Positions 7,795-16,802 of a stretch of DNA of 64,000 nucleotides are shown piece by piece. Positions within the stretch are counted from its first letter, which is position 1. Every line of letters starts with the position of its first letter. The notes under the pieces are model-generated. The model did no database searches, was not told the origin of the DNA, and worked only from the letters and a program-made list of their open reading frames with translations. The DNA is taken from the NCBI RefSeq assembly GCF_000768555.3, contig NZ_KN293991.1, positions 558,001-622,000 of the forward strand, given 5' to 3'. The position numbers and the translations under genes are program-made. Origin of the DNA: Roseovarius mucosus DSM 17069. Lineage in GTDB: Bacteria; Pseudomonadota; Alphaproteobacteria; Rhodobacterales; Rhodobacteraceae.

Positions 7795-9879
7795 ATGACC
7801 GGCCTATCCATCAAATCGGTGTTTCAACCAACGGTCCTTCTGGCACTCGCCCTTATGGCCGTGATCGTGATGATGATCCTGCCCGTTCCGGCATGGATGC
7901 TGGATGTCGGCCTGGCCGCGTCCTTTGCTCTTGCGATCCTGATCTTCACGATCACGCTCTTTATCGACAGGCCACTCGATTTTTCCGCATTCCCGACAAT
8001 CCTGCTGGCGTCCTTGATGCTCCGACTGGCGCTCAACGTCTCCTCGACCAAGCTGATCATCGGAGAGGGTCACACCGGCGCAGATGCCGCCGGAGAGGTG
8101 ATTGAGGGATTTGCCAATTTCATCATTGGCGGCAATGTGCTGTTGGGGCTCGTCGTGTTTCTGGTGCTGTTGATCGTCAACTTTCTGGTGATTACAAAAG
8201 GAGCCGCGCGCATGGCGGAAGTGGGCGCGCGCTTTGCCCTCGATGCCATGCCGGGCAAACAACTTGCTATTGACAGTGACATGTCGGCGGGCGCCATCAG
8301 TCATCATGAGGCCAAGGAACGACGAGAGAGGGAGCAACAAGAAACCACCTTTTTCGGATCGCTTGATGGAGCCTCTAAATTCGTCAAGGGCGATGCGGTT
8401 GCGGGCCTTTTGATCACGCTCCTGAACTTTCTGGTTGGTCTCGTGATCGGCATCGCGATGCATGACATGCCGATCGGTCAAGCCTTTGAAACCTATACGA
8501 TCCTGACAATCGGCGACGGGCTCGTCACGCAGATTCCAGCGGTAATTATCTCGATTGCTGCCGCTCTGCTGCTGGCTCGGGGCGGCAACAAGGGCGCGAC
8601 GGATCTTGCGATTTCCGAGCAGATTGGCCGTCATCCAAGGGCGCTCGCAACGGTTGCGGTCTTGATGGGGCTTTTCGCGCTCGTTCCGGGCCTTCCGTTT
8701 GTGCCTTTTCTCCTCGGCGGCGTTGGGTTGGCCGCGTTGGCCTTTGCCAGCCATCGCAGCCGGGTCTTGAGCGCGGCTTCCCCGGCCGAGGATACTGCCC
8801 CAGCAAGCGCGCCGGTCAGGTCGATGGGCGATATTCTGGAGTTGGATGATATTCATGTGGAATTTGCCCCGGACCTCGTCAACATGGTGCTTGATCCCGG
8901 CGTCGGTCTTGAGGCGCGCATCACCAATATGCGCCAGTATATTGCAACGACATATGGGATAATCCTCTCGGATATCCGGTTGACCGATGATCCCGGGATG
9001 CCGCCCGGCAGCTACCTGATCCGCATTCAAGGGGTGGAGCGGGCGCGGGCGTTCTTGCGGGATAATCACCTTCTCGCTCTCGATCCCGAGCACTATCCTT
9101 CGTTGGCACCGGGTGAAACGGTCAAAGAACCGGTTTATGGCGCACCGGCACGTTGGATACCGGCATCCGAACAGGATCGCGCGGCGCTCTGCGGGGTCAC
9201 TTTGGTTGCGCCGCCCGAGGTGCTGGCAACCCATCTGCTCGAGGTGATTCGCCGCAATCTAAGTCGATTGCTGACCATGAAGGCCATGCGGCGTCTGCTC
9301 GATGAAATGGTGAACCTCTCTGACAAAGGCAGGTCAGAGGCTAATCGCAAGCTGCTCGAAGACATGATCCCGGACCGGGTTGCACCGGATCTGCTGCATG
9401 CCGTGCTGCGTCTCTTGCTGGCAGAGCAGGTCTCGATCCGAAACCTGCCGCTCATTCTTGAGGCCATTGCCGAATCCCGCCACTTGGGGTCCCAATCCGA
9501 GACGATATGCGAGCATGTGCGCCAGAGGCTTGGGTTTCAGTTGGTGGCCGGGTTGCAACGCCCCGATGGCAGCCTGCCCCTGATCCAGCTTGCTCCGGAA
9601 TGGGAGGATACATTTGCAACCTATGAGGTGAACAGCGAGCGGGGTCGTTCCGACGTTGCCTTGCCACCAGAGCAATTCAGCGCGCTCACGGCCGGAGTTG
9701 CCGAACAGGTGCAACTGGCCGGGGAAAGGGGACTATCGCCTGCCCTCGTCACCTCGACCTTGCGACGCCGGTTTCTGCGCACGCTCTTGAGTGCGAGGAA
9801 TGTCAACGTCCCGGTTCTAAGCTTTGAAGAAATTGGATTCGAGGTCAAACCGTCGCTTGTTGGGGTAGTGCGCTCGTGA
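7795..9879 (+). CDS. flhA: Flagellar type III export gate protein FlhA
   Basis: 694 residues, normal for the family. FlhA is the major export-gate component, with a membrane half and a cytoplasmic substrate-docking half. About eight membrane segments are seen in the first 330 residues. The FHIPEP-family signature is present: RMAEVGARFALDAMPGKQ with the following AIDSDMSAG. The C-terminal cytoplasmic domain begins after the Ala/Pro linker (PAEDTAPASAPV). Its stop overlaps the fliR start (GTGA), so translation is coupled. Confidence 0.97.
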   Translation: MTGLSIKSVFQPTVLLALALMAVIVMMILPVPAWMLDVGLAASFALAILIFTITLFIDRPLDFSAFPTILLASLMLRLALNVSSTKLIIGEGHTGADAAGEVIEGFANFIIGGNVLLGLVVFLVLLIVNFLVITKGAARMAEVGARFALDAMPGKQLAIDSDMSAGAISHHEAKERREREQQETTFFGSLDGASKFVKGDAVAGLLITLLNFLVGLVIGIAMHDMPIGQAFETYTILTIGDGLVTQIPAVIISIAAALLLARGGNKGATDLAISEQIGRHPRALATVAVLMGLFALVPGLPFVPFLLGGVGLAALAFASHRSRVLSAASPAEDTAPASAPVRSMGDILELDDIHVEFAPDLVNMVLDPGVGLEARITNMRQYIATTYGIILSDIRLTDDPGMPPGSYLIRIQGVERARAFLRDNHLLALDPEHYPSLAPGETVKEPVYGAPARWIPASEQDRAALCGVTLVAPPEVLATHLLEVIRRNLSRLLTMKAMRRLLDEMVNLSDKGRSEANRKLLEDMIPDRVAPDLLHAVLRLLLAEQVSIRNLPLILEAIAESRHLGSQSETICEHVRQRLGFQLVAGLQRPDGSLPLIQLAPEWEDTFATYEVNSERGRSDVALPPEQFSALTAGVAEQVQLAGERGLSPALVTSTLRRRFLRTLLSARNVNVPVLSFEEIGFEVKPSLVGVVRS

Positions 9880-10640
9880 CGCCCTTTGCCCAAGTCTTTG
9901 AACTGTCGATTGACATGCTTTGGCTGCATGTAGGCGTATTCCTGCGGGTGGCGCCGATCATCGGGCTCTTGCCGGGAATTGGCGAGGCCTCTGTTCCGAT
10001 GCGGATCAAGTTGGTTATTGTCATCGCGTTTACGATGATCGTGGCCCCCGTGCTGTCGCCTGATCTAACGGCACAGGTGCATTCGCCGACTGTGGGCTTT
10101 ATCCTGTCTGAAACGATCATCGGTCTCGCTCTCGGTCTCGCCTTACGGCTCTTTCTGATGGCCTTGCAGATGGCAGGGTCAATTGCGGCGCAGTCAACCT
10201 CTCTGGCGCAGATCCTTGGGAGTGTCGGACAAACGCCGCTCCCGGCCATTGGTCACCTGCTCGCAACGGGGGGCGTTGCTCTCATGATGATCATGGGCTT
10301 GCATGTCCGTGTAACAGAGATGATCGTGCTCAGTTACACGGTTTTTCCTGTTGGGGAGCCCCCGGATATCGGTGCCCTGTCGCAATGGGGCGTGGCCCGG
10401 ATTGCGCAGGCGTTTTCCTTTGGCTTCTCCCTTGCCGCGCCCTTTGTTCTTGTCTCGGTTCTCTACAACCTGACTCTGGGCATCATCAATCGGGCGATGC
10501 CGCAGTTGATGGTTGTTCTGGTTGGGGCCCCGGTGATCATGGCCTTTACACTTTTTCTGCTGATGTTGGTGGTGCCCACGATGCTGATGGTTTGGGTCGA
10601 GGCATTGCAGAATTTTGTCGCGAACCCGTTCGGAGGATAG
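9876..10640 (+). CDS. fliR: Flagellar export gate protein FliR
   Basis: 254 residues, GTG start overlapping the flhA stop. A six-helix integral membrane protein of the FliR/SctT family; family-typical stretches include FLRVAPIIGLLPGIGEASVP at the N-terminus and the central AGSIAAQSTSLAQIL. With FliP and FliQ it forms the export channel in the MS ring. fliQ lies in the leftward operon at 15348; fliP is not in the window. It ends 2 bp before the flhB start. Confidence 0.95.
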   Translation: MTPFAQVFELSIDMLWLHVGVFLRVAPIIGLLPGIGEASVPMRIKLVIVIAFTMIVAPVLSPDLTAQVHSPTVGFILSETIIGLALGLALRLFLMALQMAGSIAAQSTSLAQILGSVGQTPLPAIGHLLATGGVALMMIMGLHVRVTEMIVLSYTVFPVGEPPDIGALSQWGVARIAQAFSFGFSLAAPFVLVSVLYNLTLGIINRAMPQLMVVLVGAPVIMAFTLFLLMLVVPTMLMVWVEALQNFVANPFGG

Positions 10641-10642
10641 CG

Positions 10643-11731
10643 ATGGAAGGGCAAGAGGACGACTCTGACAAGACGCTCGAGGCGACACAGCACAAGCTGG
10701 ATGAGGCCCGCAAGAAAGGTGAGTTCGCGCGCTCTGCCGATCTCAACACGGCGGGATCCTACGCCGGGCTACTGCTCGCTCTTTTGGGTGCAAGCGGTAT
10801 GTTGCTGGAGAAGGTTGGCGACAATCTTGTGGCCTTGCTGGAACAGTCCGACCACTTGGCGTCGCTCGTGTTTCAGGGCGGTCGCGCCGCCTCGGCGTTG
10901 GGCGATATGGCGGGGCAGATCGTGCTCGGCCTTTCCCTGTTTCTCATCTTGCCAATGGCGCTCACACTTGCGGCCGTGATCGCACAACGCGCGTTTGTGG
11001 TGGCCCCAAACAAGCTGGAGCCGAGATTATCGCGTCTCAATCCGGTCGAGAACGCCAAGAACAAGTTCGGGGCGACGGGGCTTTTTGAATTTGCCAAGAG
11101 TTTTGCGAAGTTAGGTCTTTACGGCCTCCTGCTTGGAGGGTTCCTGTCCTATCGGCTACCTGACATGGTGAGCGCCGTGCATGCAGAAGCCCCGATCATC
11201 GGGGCGGTGATGGGCGCGATGATGATCGATTTCCTGATCCTTGTTTTGCTGATCACGCTCGCAGTTGGTGGGCTTGATTATCTCTGGCAGCATTTCGATC
11301 ATCTGCGGCGTCAGAGGATGTCACATAAGGACATGCGCGACGAGCAAAAGCAGAATGACGGCGATCCCAGCGTCAAGCAGCGGCGCCGGCACCGCGCCAC
11401 GGAATTGGCATCTGGCAGGATGATGGCGGATGTGCCGACGGCCGATGTGGTGATCGTCAATCCCACCCATTTTGCCGTGGCTCTGAAATGGAGCCGCAAA
11501 CCGGGGGCTGCACCAATCTGCGTAGCCAAGGGCCAGGATCACATCGCGCTCGCGATCCGCGACCTTGCTCGTGACAATGACGTGCCTGTCTTGTCGGATG
11601 CGCCCACCGCGCGCGCGCTGCACGCCACGACAGAAATCGGCCAGGAAATTGATCCCATGCATTACGCCGCAGTGGCCGTCGCCATCCGCTTTGCCGAAGA
11701 CATGCGGCGCAAGGCAAGGAGTTTTGGATGA
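10643..11731 (+). CDS. flhB: Flagellar export specificity switch FlhB
   Basis: 362 residues from the ATG at 10643, preceded by CGGAGG. FlhB regulates the change from rod/hook to filament export through autocleavage. Four membrane helices lie between about residues 40 and 215, followed by the cytoplasmic domain with the autocleavage motif NPTH at residues 273-276. The N-terminus (KTLEATQHKLDEARKKGEF) is family-typical. An upstream in-frame extension to 10385 overlaps fliR and is not supported. The stop overlaps the next start (ATGA). Confidence 0.97.
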   Translation: MEGQEDDSDKTLEATQHKLDEARKKGEFARSADLNTAGSYAGLLLALLGASGMLLEKVGDNLVALLEQSDHLASLVFQGGRAASALGDMAGQIVLGLSLFLILPMALTLAAVIAQRAFVVAPNKLEPRLSRLNPVENAKNKFGATGLFEFAKSFAKLGLYGLLLGGFLSYRLPDMVSAVHAEAPIIGAVMGAMMIDFLILVLLITLAVGGLDYLWQHFDHLRRQRMSHKDMRDEQKQNDGDPSVKQRRRHRATELASGRMMADVPTADVVIVNPTHFAVALKWSRKPGAAPICVAKGQDHIALAIRDLARDNDVPVLSDAPTARALHATTEIGQEIDPMHYAAVAVAIRFAEDMRRKARSFG

Positions 11732-12156
11732 CCTTCCGAAGCGAGGCCGACATGATCGCCCTGACAGAGGCGCTCTATCGCGCGGACTCGGCCAGGATGC
11801 AAAGGCTGCTGACGGAAGAGGCAGGTTTGCGCGCTGACCTGCGCCAGCTTGAAGCGATGCGCCGCACCGCAGGCGAGATGCCCCAAGAGGATGCAAGCGG
11901 ATATCGTGCGGTCGGCGCGGATCTCTTGTGGCAGGGTTGGATCGGGCAGAGCAAGGCGCGGCTGCATTCCGAACTGGCGCGTGTTCTAGGGCGCAAGGGT
12001 CAGCTGAGCCGAGAGCTGCATCGCAGTTTTGGGAAGTATCAGGCGGCGACCCAACTCTCGGAGGAGGAAACGCGCTGCGCTGTGCAAAGGCGCGACAGGG
12101 CGCGGACCGCGCTTTTGGACAGTCTCGCTCAGCTTTTGCGGACGTACCCCGACTGA
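11728..12156 (+). CDS. Short coiled-coil protein after flhB, possibly FliJ-like
   Basis: 142 residues, almost entirely charged helix with heptad character (RADSARMQRLLTEEAGLRAD; GRKGQLSRELHRSFGKYQAA). It has no signal peptide or membrane segment. It is translationally coupled to flhB and is the last gene of the rightward flagellar run. Size, composition and location fit the FliJ-type export chaperone/stalk that works with FliI and FliH, which is otherwise unassigned here. Such proteins diverge strongly, so the assignment is inference. Confidence 0.6.
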   Translation: MTFRSEADMIALTEALYRADSARMQRLLTEEAGLRADLRQLEAMRRTAGEMPQEDASGYRAVGADLLWQGWIGQSKARLHSELARVLGRKGQLSRELHRSFGKYQAATQLSEEETRCAVQRRDRARTALLDSLAQLLRTYPD

Positions 12157-12166
12157 CTGCCGTCGT

Positions 12167-12649
12167 TCAGATGTCCTGGCGTGCGATTTCGGTGATCAGA
12201 ACTCCTAGGATCGCATCCCCCAGCACCTCGCTTGCAGCTTCGGCCAACGCCAGGCGCAGAACATCCATGTTCCGGGCTTTGGTGAACTCTCCGTCAAAGC
12301 CTCCACGGTTGGCGTGATTGAAAAGGGCTTGCAACAGAACATCCCGCAGCTTCGGTTCGCGGTCATAGATCTCCGATGTGCGACCTGCGGCGGTTTCGAC
12401 GCTGAGCGACAGCACCATCAGTGCAGTGATCCTGTCTTTGGCAACCAAAGGGATGACAAACTGATTGTTGAGTTTCACGATGTCACTGGCAATGGGGGTT
12501 TCTGGCGCTGGTGCTGCATGATCCTTGCCGGGCATTGCCGGATTTTCCACCTGCACGCTCTCAGTCTCGGGTCTGAGGACAAAGCCCGCTCCGGCCCCGG
12601 CCGCCACGCCGAACAGCAGCAAAAGTAGAGGCAGCAATTTCGCAAGCAT
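12167..12649 (-). CDS. FliL-family basal body protein (second copy)
   Basis: 160 residues. An N-terminal membrane/signal helix (LAKLLPLLLLLFGVAAGAGAG) is followed by a Pro/Ala linker and a periplasmic FliL-like domain (VIPLVAKDRITALMVLSLSVE; REPKLRDVLLQALFNHANRG). It is the last gene of the flgB-to-flgH leftward operon, 24 bp after flgH. It shares architecture but little sequence with FliL at 2056. Whether both act at the motor, or this one belongs to the rod/L-ring module, cannot be told from sequence. Confidence 0.75.
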   Translation of the reverse strand: MLAKLLPLLLLLFGVAAGAGAGFVLRPETESVQVENPAMPGKDHAAPAPETPIASDIVKLNNQFVIPLVAKDRITALMVLSLSVETAAGRTSEIYDREPKLRDVLLQALFNHANRGGFDGEFTKARNMDVLRLALAEAASEVLGDAILGVLITEIARQDI

Positions 12650-12673
12650 TGTGGTGGATCCTGAAGCTGGGTG

Positions 12674-13408
12674 TCAAAAGGGCAGAAGGCCGTCGAGCAA
12701 TTGCTGACCGATCCTGGGTTGCTGAACATCGGTGATCTGGCCGCGTCCCCCATAGGAAATCCGTGCGGCGGCGATCTTGTCATAGGTGATCTCGTTCTGG
12801 CGCGAGATGTCTTCGGGACGTACAAAGCCGGACACCAGCAACTCCCGCAGCTCGAAATTGACCCGCACCTCCTGAGAACCCTGTATCTCGAGCACCCCAT
12901 TTGGCAGGACCTGCATCACGGTCGCGGCCACGCGCAGGGTCAATTCCTCACTTCGGCTGACAGAGCCCTCTCCGCCCGATTGGCTGGTGGAATTGAGACC
13001 GGCGGCGCGGTCCAGGCTGGCCCCCTCGGGCAGGTTGCGGTTGAGCCGTTGCGGGATGCCGAAGAGGTCCGGGATCGCAAGGCTCTCGGACCCGTCCCGA
13101 GAGCGCGATGTGGAATTCGAGATCTGCGCCTCTTCGTCAATCTCAATGACAACGGTCATGATGTCGCCACGCTGGGCTGCGCGCCGGTCGCCCAAGAGCG
13201 ACTGCTTGCCGCCGCTCCAGAGCGAGGCTTGTTGAAAGGGCGTGTCCTGCGCGGTGCTGCGTGGCAAGCCTGGATCCAGCATGGCAAGCTGTTCGGTGGA
13301 GTTCATCGTCGGCGTAAAGCTGGGCGGCTTGCCGAGATGGTCGAGACGCGCGCAGGCGGCGCTGAGCAGAACCACACCAAATACTGTGACAAAACGAAAG
13401 GCGGGCAT
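12674..13408 (-). CDS. flgH: Flagellar L-ring lipoprotein FlgH
   Basis: 244 residues. A signal peptide ends in a lipobox (VLLSAAC, Cys19), as expected for the outer-membrane L ring. The conserved body includes LWSGGKQSLLGDRRAAQRGD, IMTVVIEIDEEAQISNSTSR and the C-terminal GFVRPEDISRQNEI and GGRGQITDVQQPRIGQQ. It is 8 bp downstream of flgA in the leftward operon. flgI (P ring) is not in the window. Confidence 0.96.
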   Translation of the reverse strand: MPAFRFVTVFGVVLLSAACARLDHLGKPPSFTPTMNSTEQLAMLDPGLPRSTAQDTPFQQASLWSGGKQSLLGDRRAAQRGDIMTVVIEIDEEAQISNSTSRSRDGSESLAIPDLFGIPQRLNRNLPEGASLDRAAGLNSTSQSGGEGSVSRSEELTLRVAATVMQVLPNGVLEIQGSQEVRVNFELRELLVSGFVRPEDISRQNEITYDKIAAARISYGGRGQITDVQQPRIGQQLLDGLLPF

Positions 13409-13416
13409 GGCGACTC

Positions 13417-13836
13417 CTATTGAGAAACAAGTATTCGGCCGCTCGCTGTGACGCGCCCCGAGACGGTGGCGCGCGACGCCAGGTTCATAACGCGGACATG
13501 ATCCCCGATCCCCGCCCGGTCGAGCGAGCGACCCTCGGTCATGATCTCAAGACCGCCACGCAAATAGATCAGTGGCACGACTTGATTGCGCTCGACCACG
13601 GCGGGTGGTCCGACATCGCCGGGGCGCACCGGACGCCCTGCATAGAGGGCCACCCGCGCCTCTTGTCCGATCAGGTCCTCCAGCGTGACATTGCTCTGGT
13701 CTGCGCCCTCTTGCAGCAACAGGTCTGACGGCCCAAGGATTTCCTGGGGGCGTATGGTGCGGGTGGCGATGATTAAATCTGCCAAAGCGGGACCGCTGAG
13801 GAGCACGCCGAGAATGAGGGTAAGCCACCGCATCAC
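13417..13836 (-). CDS. flgA: P-ring assembly chaperone FlgA
   Basis: 139 residues with a signal peptide (MMRWLTLILGVLLSGPALA). The mature part is the SAF-type beta-clip domain (VRPGDVGPPAVVERNQVVPL, ASRATVSGRVTASG). FlgA helps assemble FlgI in the periplasm. It is the short form, common in Rhodobacterales, lacking an extra N-terminal domain. Its start overlaps the flgG stop. Confidence 0.93.
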   Translation of the reverse strand: MMRWLTLILGVLLSGPALADLIIATRTIRPQEILGPSDLLLQEGADQSNVTLEDLIGQEARVALYAGRPVRPGDVGPPAVVERNQVVPLIYLRGGLEIMTEGRSLDRAGIGDHVRVMNLASRATVSGRVTASGRILVSQ

Positions 13837-14618
13837 CGCACCTGTGTCGTGGCACTGAGCATTTGGTCGGCGGCAGTGATGACCTTGGCATTCAGCTCAT
13901 AGCCCCGTTGAGCTTCGATCAACTCGGTGATCTCGCGCACCGGATCGACCGAACTGTCTTCGAGATAGCCTTGGCGCAGCGTGCCCAAACCATCTTGTCC
14001 AGCGGTGGTTACATTCGCGGGGCCAGAGGCCTCGGTCTCGACAAAGAGATTGCCGCCGATGGCCTCAAGCCCCTTGGGGTTGGTAAAGCCGACAAGGTCG
14101 ATCTGGCCCAGTTGCTGTGCTTCGGCCGTGTCTTGAAAAAAGGCGAAAACCTCGCCTTCGGCGTTTATGGTGATGCTGCGAGCATCCTCTGGGATGGTAA
14201 TTTCGGGGGCGACGGGAAAGCCGTCGGAATTGACGATGACCCCATCCGCCGAGCGTTTGAGGGCGCCGTCGCGGGTATAGCCGGACTGGCCCGAGGGTAA
14301 TCGGACCTCGAGATAGCCGCTCCCGTCGATGGCGAGGTCGAGATCGCCATTGGTCTGGGTCAGCGACCCTTGCGCCAGTTGCACCGAAATCGCCGAGGGC
14401 CGCACGCCGAGGCCCAGTTGTACCCCCGTGGGCAGGACCGTGCCATCGGCAGCATTGATAGTGCCTGCGCGGGCCAACTGCTGATAGTGCAGATCGGCGA
14501 ATTCCGCCCGGCGCGCGTTATAGCCGGTGGTGGACATATTGGCGAGGTTGTTCGAAATCGTCTCGACCCGCATCTGCTGGGCGGCCATTCCGGTGGCGGC
14601 GATCTTGAGGATATGCAT
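13833..14618 (-). CDS. flgG: Distal rod protein FlgG
   Basis: 261 residues, the usual size. N-terminal rod motif: AATGMAAQQMRVETISNNLA then NMSTTGYNARRAEF. C-terminal motif: EITELIEAQRGYELNAKVI and the terminal SATTQVR. These coiled termini are typical of flagellar axial proteins. It follows flgF by 14 bp. FlgG forms the distal rod crossing the outer membrane rings. Confidence 0.97.
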   Translation of the reverse strand: MHILKIAATGMAAQQMRVETISNNLANMSTTGYNARRAEFADLHYQQLARAGTINAADGTVLPTGVQLGLGVRPSAISVQLAQGSLTQTNGDLDLAIDGSGYLEVRLPSGQSGYTRDGALKRSADGVIVNSDGFPVAPEITIPEDARSITINAEGEVFAFFQDTAEAQQLGQIDLVGFTNPKGLEAIGGNLFVETEASGPANVTTAGQDGLGTLRQGYLEDSSVDPVREITELIEAQRGYELNAKVITAADQMLSATTQVR

Positions 14619-14632
14619 GGCGTGCTCCTGGC

Positions 14633-15346
14633 TTATCGGATGAAGGACTCGAGTGCGGAGGTCACGCGCTCATGTTCGCTATCGAGAAAGCTCTGGCCCA
14701 TCTCATAGGCGCGCTGCACCTCGATCATGCGGGCGACCTGGCCGATGGGATCGACATTGGCACCCTCCAGAAACCCTTGGTGGATGCGCCCCTCTTCGAC
14801 CGGCTCAATCTCGCCATCGGCGCGGAACATGACGCCATCCTCGCGGACCATGGCAAAGCCGTCGACGGGGCGCACGAGACCGATCTGGGCCAAGGGGCGA
14901 CCGTTATCGCTCAGCGTGCCGTCGGGCGAGAGGCCGATATTCGTGGCGTCGGGCGGAATGAATACAGGCGCCCCGCCGACATCCAGCACCCGAAACCCGT
15001 CAGGCGTCACCAGATCGCCCTGAGCCGAGAGCGTGAAATTACCCGCGCGCGTCAGGCGCTCGCCCGAAGGGGTCTCGATCAGGAAAAAGCCTTCGCCCTC
15101 TATCGCCAGATCAAGCATGCCGCCGGTGGGGGCAAGTGGCCCTTGTAGCATAGAGGTCATTCGCACATTGCCGCGTGCCATCGAGAGCGATGGACCGCCT
15201 TCGGTTTGCTTGACGAATTCGGAAAAGATCAACCCGTCCTGACGATAGCCGGTGGTTGCGGCATTGGCGATGTTGTTGGCGACAACCTGCAATTCGCGCA
15301 AAAGCCCGGTCTGTCGGGTGAGCGTCGTGTAACCTGCGCTTTCCAT
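14633..15346 (-). CDS. flgF: Proximal rod protein FlgF
   Basis: 237 residues. N-terminal axial motif: LRELQVVANNIANAATTGYR. C-terminal: QVARMIEVQRAYEMGQSFLD. The central segment has the FlgF/FlgG-type GGMLDLAIEGEGFFLIETP. It is one base downstream of fliQ and part of the leftward rod operon. Confidence 0.96.
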   Translation of the reverse strand: MESAGYTTLTRQTGLLRELQVVANNIANAATTGYRQDGLIFSEFVKQTEGGPSLSMARGNVRMTSMLQGPLAPTGGMLDLAIEGEGFFLIETPSGERLTRAGNFTLSAQGDLVTPDGFRVLDVGGAPVFIPPDATNIGLSPDGTLSDNGRPLAQIGLVRPVDGFAMVREDGVMFRADGEIEPVEEGRIHQGFLEGANVDPIGQVARMIEVQRAYEMGQSFLDSEHERVTSALESFIR

Positions 15347-15347
15347 C

Positions 15348-15617
15348 TCAGCCTCCTGTGATGATCGGAATGAGCCGGTCCTGAAAGAATGTGACCAGCG
15401 TTTGCGTCATGAACCCCATCGTGATCCAGAACACGACGATGATCGCGCCCAGCTTGGGAACAAAGGTCAGGGTCAGTTCCTGAATCGAGGTGAGGGCCTG
15501 AAAGAGCCCGACCACGAGGCCTGCCACCAGCGCTACGGCGAGGATCGGCAAAGAGACGATGACCGATATCCAGAGGGTTTCGCGCAACGTGTCAAAGAAC
15601 AGGACCTCGTTCAGCAT
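15348..15617 (-). CDS. fliQ: Flagellar export gate protein FliQ
   Basis: 89 residues from the ATG at 15617, the family length. Two membrane helices are visible (ISVIVSLPILAVALVAGLVV and KLGAIIVVFWITMGF) with the conserved GLFQALTSIQELTLTFVPK between them. A longer reading to 15692 overlaps fliE and is not supported. It is embedded between fliE and flgF rather than next to fliR, a known Rhodobacterales order. Confidence 0.96.
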   Translation of the reverse strand: MLNEVLFFDTLRETLWISVIVSLPILAVALVAGLVVGLFQALTSIQELTLTFVPKLGAIIVVFWITMGFMTQTLVTFFQDRLIPIITGG

Positions 15618-15621
15618 CGGA

Positions 15622-15912
15622 TCAGACCGGCATGCGGAGGATTTCCTGATAGGCCTCCACCACACGGTCGCGCACCGTGACAGCGGCCTCAACCGCGAGT
15701 TCGGTTTGCGCGAGCGCTTGCACGAGAGAATGCGGATCGGCCTTGCCGATCATGCTCGCCTTGGCGAGGGTCTCGCCCTCGGAGAGCGTGGCAGCAAAAT
15801 CCTTGGCGAGAGTCTGAAAGGCGCTGCCGGCGGCGGCCTGACCAGCCAGCGGTTCGGTGGCCGGTCGCGCGGCAGAGTATTTCTGGGCGGCATTCAGTGC
15901 TGTAATATCCAT
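15622..15912 (-). CDS. fliE: Basal body protein FliE
   Basis: 96 residues. The C-terminal half matches FliE: ADPHSLVQALAQTELAVEAA, then VRDRVVEAYQEILRMPV. FliE connects the MS ring and export gate to the rod. It is 4 bp upstream of fliQ and 12 bp after flgC. Confidence 0.95.
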   Translation of the reverse strand: MDITALNAAQKYSAARPATEPLAGQAAAGSAFQTLAKDFAATLSEGETLAKASMIGKADPHSLVQALAQTELAVEAAVTVRDRVVEAYQEILRMPV

Positions 15913-15924
15913 TCTGGATCTCCT

Positions 15925-16317
15925 TTATCGGCGTAACAGGTCCATCAGCCCGGCGGACATCTGCCGCACCTGATCGAACATCTTGAGATTGGCCTCGTAA
16001 CTGCGCTGTGCTTCGCGGGCGTCAGCGATTTCGATCATCAGATCGACGGTAGACCCCTGATAATGCCCGCTCTCATCGGCAAGCGGGTGGCTGGGATCGT
16101 AGATCCGCTGCGGTTCGCTGCGGTCAAGGTTGACCCGGCTCACTGCGACGGCGCCATCGGTGCCAGTCCCGGTGAGGGTCGTTTCGAACGACACGGTTTT
16201 GCGCCGATAACCGGGCGTGTCGGCATTCGCGATATTCTCGGACACATGGCGCAGGCGTTGGGCCTGTGCCTTGAGACCGCTGGCAGAAACGGAAAGGGCG
16301 TCGGAAAAATCGCTCAT
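15925..16317 (-). CDS. flgC: Proximal rod protein FlgC
   Basis: 130 residues. The N-terminal axial motif QRLRHVSENIANADTPGYRR and the C-terminal EIADAREAQRSYEANLKMFD are diagnostic. It lies 9 bp downstream of flgB in the leftward operon. Confidence 0.96.
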   Translation of the reverse strand: MSDFSDALSVSASGLKAQAQRLRHVSENIANADTPGYRRKTVSFETTLTGTGTDGAVAVSRVNLDRSEPQRIYDPSHPLADESGHYQGSTVDLMIEIADAREAQRSYEANLKMFDQVRQMSAGLMDLLRR

Positions 16318-16326
16318 GACCTGCCC

Positions 16327-16716
16327 CTATCGCCGCCCGATCGCCGTGCGCAGCACGGTGAGCGAGGATTTGTAGATCGCAAGCGCGCGGTCATGTTGCC
16401 GTTTCACATCGACCGCACGCAGCATTTCGGTCTCGAGCGTGACCGAGTTGCCATTAGGGTCCGCGACCGCAGTCGGATCGTCGGCCACAGTGAATTCAAG
16501 GCGCGTCTCGGATCCGAGCATATGCCCATCCCGCGTGATGCGCGGTGACTGCGCACCGCGATCCGAGTCGTAGACCTGCGCGAAGGCTGCGATGTCGCGC
16601 GCGGCATAGCCCGGCGTATCGGCATTGGCCATGTTCTGCGATACCACGGCCTGACGGGCACCCGCATGCTGCGCCAACGCATGGGCCATGCGAAAGATTT
16701 CCATAGTCTCAAACAT
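16327..16716 (-). CDS. flgB: Proximal rod protein FlgB
   Basis: 129 residues from the ATG at 16716, which has GGGAGAA at proper spacing. Nine further in-frame codons up to 16743 lack a better signal. Axial-protein motif: QAVVSQNMANADTPGYAARD; the C-terminus (LRAVDVKRQHDRALAIYKSS) is typical. It is the first gene of the leftward operon flgB-flgC-fliE-fliQ-flgF-flgG-flgA-flgH-fliL2, divergent from fliI. Confidence 0.95.
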   Translation of the reverse strand: MFETMEIFRMAHALAQHAGARQAVVSQNMANADTPGYAARDIAAFAQVYDSDRGAQSPRITRDGHMLGSETRLEFTVADDPTAVADPNGNSVTLETEMLRAVDVKRQHDRALAIYKSSLTVLRTAIGRR

Positions 16717-16739
16717 CGGGGCTTCTCCCTCGATTGGCT

Positions 16740-16754
16740 TCAACCAAGGCTTAA
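16740..16754. promoter_or_regulatory. Candidate CtrA box between flgB and fliI
   Basis: TCAA-N7-TTAA on the plus strand (TTAA-N7-TTGA toward flgB) lies in the 86-bp divergent gap. It has the same half-site spacing as the fliF/fliL site and one mismatch to TTAA-N7-TTAA. It could serve both directions. Confidence 0.4.
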
Positions 16755-16802
16755 CCCTGATTCCTTTAGAAATTGTTTGCGGGATCAGGATTGGAGCAAT
16801 CG

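Noticed and set aside
7804..9234. 476-codon frame antisense to flhA
   Set aside because: Arg/Gln/His-rich shadow opposite the conserved FlhA gene.
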